8,059 nucleotides of DNA from an uncultured Anaerococcus sp. (lineage in GTDB: Bacteria; Bacillota; Clostridia; Tissierellales; Peptoniphilaceae), in NCBI GenBank assembly GCA_900550345.1, contig URRX01000061.1, forward strand, positions 1-8,059, read 5' to 3'. The notes under the pieces are model-generated. The model was given only the letters and a program-made list of their open reading frames with translations, did not search any database and was not told the DNA's origin. How positions within the stretch are numbered: the stretch's first letter is position 1; each line of letters opens with the position of its first letter. This document shows, in pieces, positions 6,216 through 8,059 of this stretch. Both the position numbers and the translations under genes were made by a program.

Positions 6216-6261
6216 TAAATATTAAACTATATAAAATATATAATAATTATAAACCACGACA
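6206..6261 (-). promoter_or_regulatory. Antiterminator of the lysine riboswitch
   Basis: The minus-strand segments UGUCGUGGUUUA (6250-6261) and UAAGUCAUGGCA (6206-6217) pair over 12 consecutive positions (four G-U). The first contains most of the 3' strand of aptamer helix P1; the second contains the 5' arm of the terminator. The two structures exclude each other. Low lysine should favour this helix and let lysW be transcribed; lysine binding stabilises P1 and frees the terminator. Confidence 0.8.
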
Positions 6262-6419
6262 GCTCACCATTAATAATGGCAGTACGACAGATATTCTCCA
6301 ATCGTCCCGGTAACTTTAAATCTCGGGCAGACTTAAAATCCCTCGGTAGATAACCCTTTCAAGTATTTTCATTTCCCTCAAAAAAATACCTTACTAATGA
6401 TTTCCGCACCTCTATCACG
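6255..6419 (-). promoter_or_regulatory. Lysine riboswitch (L box) aptamer
   Basis: The minus-strand leader carries the L-box hallmarks in order: P1 CGUGAUAG (6412-6419) pairing over 8 bp with CUGUCGUG (6255-6262), AGAGGUGCG, UCAUUAGUA, the GAGGGAAAUGAAAA region, UGAAAGGGUUAUCUACCGA, a CCCGAG...CCGGG-type stem and the closing GGUGAGCUGUC. At 165 nt it matches the usual aptamer size. With its promoter and platform it accounts for the 361-nt gap between the neighbouring genes. Confidence 0.95.
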
Positions 6420-6438
6420 CTTTTCAATTGCACTAAAA

Positions 6439-6467
6439 ATACTACCATTACTGAGTTTTTTTGTCAA
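6439..6467 (-). promoter_or_regulatory. Promoter of the lysine riboswitch-lysW transcript
   Basis: A perfect -35 TTGACA (6462-6467) and a 17-bp spacer lead to TAGTAT (6439-6444), matching four of six -10 bases. Transcription would start near 6432, about a dozen nt before aptamer P1. A/T-only DNA lies directly upstream and could act as an UP-type element. Confidence 0.75.
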
Positions 6468-6470
6468 ATT

Positions 6471-6501
6471 ATATAATTAATTAAATATCTCATAATTATA
6501 T
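6471..6501. repeat. A/T-only inverted repeat upstream of the lysW promoter
   Basis: ATATAATTA (6471-6479) and TAATTATAT (6493-6501) are perfect 9-bp arms with a 13-bp centre. The repeat lies between the upstream symporter stop codon and the TTGACA. With no G-C pair and no U-tract after it, it would be a poor terminator. It may be a chance product of base composition, a regulator site or an UP-element region. Confidence 0.35.
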
Positions 6502-6520
6502 TTTATTTATTTTTTTGTAA

Positions 6521-7933
6521 TTAATTCCAATAATCAAGATTTTCCTTAATACCTATGTCATCTGATTTAAAAATAGGATTTTTTCCTTCACTTCTTTGTT
6601 TTTCATAATCTTTTAAACAATCAATAGCTTTTTTTGATAAAACTAAAATTGAAGGTAAGTTTATCAAAGCCATTATTCCCATTAAAAGATCTGAAATATC
6701 CCAAGCTAGCTTTACTTCGCTCATTGCTCCAAGAAGGATTACCAAAACTGCAAATATTCTAAATATTAACATAAATCTTTTTGATGGAGTTTTTTTATGA
6801 ATATAAGATAGATTACTATCTACATAAAAAAGATTTCCAATTAAAGTTGTAAATGTAAATAAAGCTAGTGAAAATGAAATAAAATAATTTCCAAATCCAC
6901 CCAAAAGTGTCGATAAACTTTCTTGTACATATGGAGCTCCACTTAAAGCTTCACTAGGTTCAATTCCTGAAGATAAACACATAAATGCTGTAGCTGTACA
7001 AATTAAAAGAGTATCTATAAAAACTGATAGCATTTGAACTAAGCCTTGTTTTGCTGGGTGAGAAATATTTGCACTAGCAGCTGCATTTGGTGCTGAACCA
7101 ATACCAGCTTCATTTGAATATAACCCTCTTTTAATACCATACATCATGGAAGATGAAGCAAGGCCTGCAAATATTGCTCTAAAATTAAAAGCATCTCTAA
7201 AAATATTTGCAAAAACTGTTGGTATATAACTTATATTTACAATAATCATAATAAGAGCAACTAGAATATAAATTACTCCCATAAATGGAACGATGGTTGA
7301 TGTAAATTTAATAATCCTATCTCCTCCACCAAATACGCAAATACCTGTAATTGCTGCTAGAATTAAGCCAACAATAAAAGGTGTTTTATTAGGATCATAG
7401 AAATCATAAGTCATAAATGAAGTTTGTAGGTTAAAAGATGCAAGCATATTAAAACCTATTGCATAAGTTAAAATTAAACTAATTGCAAAAACAACACCAA
7501 GTTTTCTAGATTTTAGGCCTTGTTCTATATAATAAGCAGGTCCTCCGTATGATTTATTATTTTCATCTCTTTTTTTATAAATTTGAGCAAGAGTAGATTC
7601 AATAAAAGCACTTGCCCCTCCAATTATTGCAACAATCCACATCCAAAAAACTGAACCATATCCACCTAAACAAATTGCAGTAGAAATCCCTACAATATTT
7701 CCAGATCCTACTCTAGATGCTGTTGATACCATCAAAGCTTGAAAAGATGATACTGATCCTTTTTCTTCAGGTTTTTCCATTACTACATTAATTGATTCTT
7801 TCAGTAATCTTACTTGCAAAAAATTAGTTCTAATTGTAAAATAAATTCCTATTGCAAGAAGTAAAATTATTAAAATTGGATAATATAAGATTCCATTAAT
7901 TGGACCTAAAAAATCACTAATTTTTTCTAACAT
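6521..7933 (-). CDS. Sodium:amino acid symporter, AGCS family, second subfamily
   Basis: This inner-membrane Na+-coupled importer of small amino acids has 470 residues, by coincidence the same length as the other AGCS protein here. The sequences differ clearly. Family blocks are TASRVGSGNIVGISTAI (71-87), a signature region GGYGSVFWMWIVAIIG (90-105), GGPAYYIEQGL (130-140) and YGIKRGLYSNEAGIGSAPNAAASA (265-288). The signature has Ser94 where the strict pattern wants Gly/Ala. The GSGNIVG and SNEAGIGSAP blocks are closer to the classic alanine/glycine carriers than the paralogue's TGSLVG and SNDAGNG. AGGAG lies 5 nt before the ATG. It has its own TTTACT-N17-TATAAT promoter and a leader with an inverted repeat. 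No strong terminator follows, so some transcripts may run into the lysine riboswitch. Alanine or glycine is the default substrate guess. Confidence 0.91.
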   Translation of the reverse strand: MLEKISDFLGPINGILYYPILIILLLAIGIYFTIRTNFLQVRLLKESINVVMEKPEEKGSVSSFQALMVSTASRVGSGNIVGISTAICLGGYGSVFWMWIVAIIGGASAFIESTLAQIYKKRDENNKSYGGPAYYIEQGLKSRKLGVVFAISLILTYAIGFNMLASFNLQTSFMTYDFYDPNKTPFIVGLILAAITGICVFGGGDRIIKFTSTIVPFMGVIYILVALIMIIVNISYIPTVFANIFRDAFNFRAIFAGLASSSMMYGIKRGLYSNEAGIGSAPNAAASANISHPAKQGLVQMLSVFIDTLLICTATAFMCLSSGIEPSEALSGAPYVQESLSTLLGGFGNYFISFSLALFTFTTLIGNLFYVDSNLSYIHKKTPSKRFMLIFRIFAVLVILLGAMSEVKLAWDISDLLMGIMALINLPSILVLSKKAIDCLKDYEKQRSEGKNPIFKSDDIGIKENLDYWN

Positions 7934-7947
7934 ATTCTCTCCTTTAA

Positions 7948-7977
7948 TTTAATACAATAATACTAAGTTGTATTAAA
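7948..7977. repeat. Perfect inverted repeat in the leader of the second symporter gene
   Basis: TTTAATACAA and TTGTATTAAA are perfect 10-bp arms around a 10-bp centre. It lies roughly at +12 to +42 from the likely transcription start and ends 4 bp before the SD. With only one G-C pair per arm an RNA hairpin would be weak, so a DNA operator is more likely. The centre contains ACTTAGTAT, which recurs in the promoter at 8013-8021. Confidence 0.55.
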
Positions 7978-7995
7978 GTTCTACGATTTAGTAAA

Positions 7996-8024
7996 ATTAT
8001 ATCATAAATAGTATACTAAGTAAA
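7996..8024 (-). promoter_or_regulatory. Promoter of the 6521-7933 symporter gene
   Basis: A perfect TATAAT (7996-8001) with TTTACT (8019-8024) at 17 bp, the same elements and spacing as the thiC promoter. The predicted start is near 7989, giving a leader of about 55 nt. Confidence 0.72.
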
Positions 8025-8029
8025 TTTAC
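8009..8029. repeat. Two neighbouring 10-bp palindromes over the promoter
   Basis: TAGTATACTA (8009-8018) fills much of the -35/-10 spacer, and GTAAATTTAC (8020-8029) covers the -35 hexamer, with one base between them. Both are perfect palindromes. In DNA this A/T-rich they could arise by chance, but their position suits a repressor site. Confidence 0.4.
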
Positions 8030-8059
8030 GATAAAATTAATAAATATCTTAAAATAATT

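Noticed and set aside
1..8059. CRISPR array, tRNA or rRNA gene, defence system, complete insertion sequence
   Set aside because: No regularly spaced repeats, cloverleaf or rRNA sequence, transposase or defence domains were seen; the intergenic regions are explained by leaders, promoters and terminators.

Overview
The window is very AT-rich (estimated by eye, not counted) and has strong AGGAGG-like ribosome binding sites and two Firmicutes-style riboswitches. Its genes suit an amino-acid-using, fermentative anaerobe: a short-form ThiC, an L-lactate dehydrogenase, two Na+/amino acid symporters and a lysine-riboswitch-controlled transporter. I infer a low-GC anaerobic Firmicute (Clostridia/Tissierellia type). 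Fusobacteriota cannot be excluded from sequence alone. No gene was found on the + strand.

All six supported genes lie on the minus strand, so transcription runs from high to low coordinates. In that order they are: a sodium:amino acid symporter (6521-7933); a lysine riboswitch and an NhaC-superfamily transporter that I read as a LysW lysine importer (4567-6468); a second, divergent sodium:amino acid symporter (2958-4370); ldh with a small membrane protein gene overlapping its end (1570-2851); and a TPP riboswitch with thiC (56-1500). At 1-55, at the edge of the window, are two GC-rich hairpins.

Each unit has its own promoter and most end in a clear intrinsic terminator, so this is a row of short independent transcripts and not one operon. 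Only ldh and the small gene form a two-gene operon. The stretch between the 7933-6521 symporter and the lysine leader has no convincing terminator.

The common theme is uptake of amino acids (two AGCS symporters, lysine import) beside a fermentation enzyme (LDH) and one vitamin biosynthesis step (ThiC, the pyrimidine half of thiamine). Regulation can be read in detail. The lysine leader has a 12-bp antiterminator that excludes both aptamer helix P1 and the terminator. The TPP leader has a terminator-like hairpin that also buries the thiC Shine-Dalgarno. Both symporter leaders carry unexplained repeats that may be operators.

I found no evidence of a new multi-gene system, defence island, complete mobile element or CRISPR array. 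The least explained item is the 110-residue membrane protein after ldh, which has a cytoplasmic tail resembling a helix-turn-helix.
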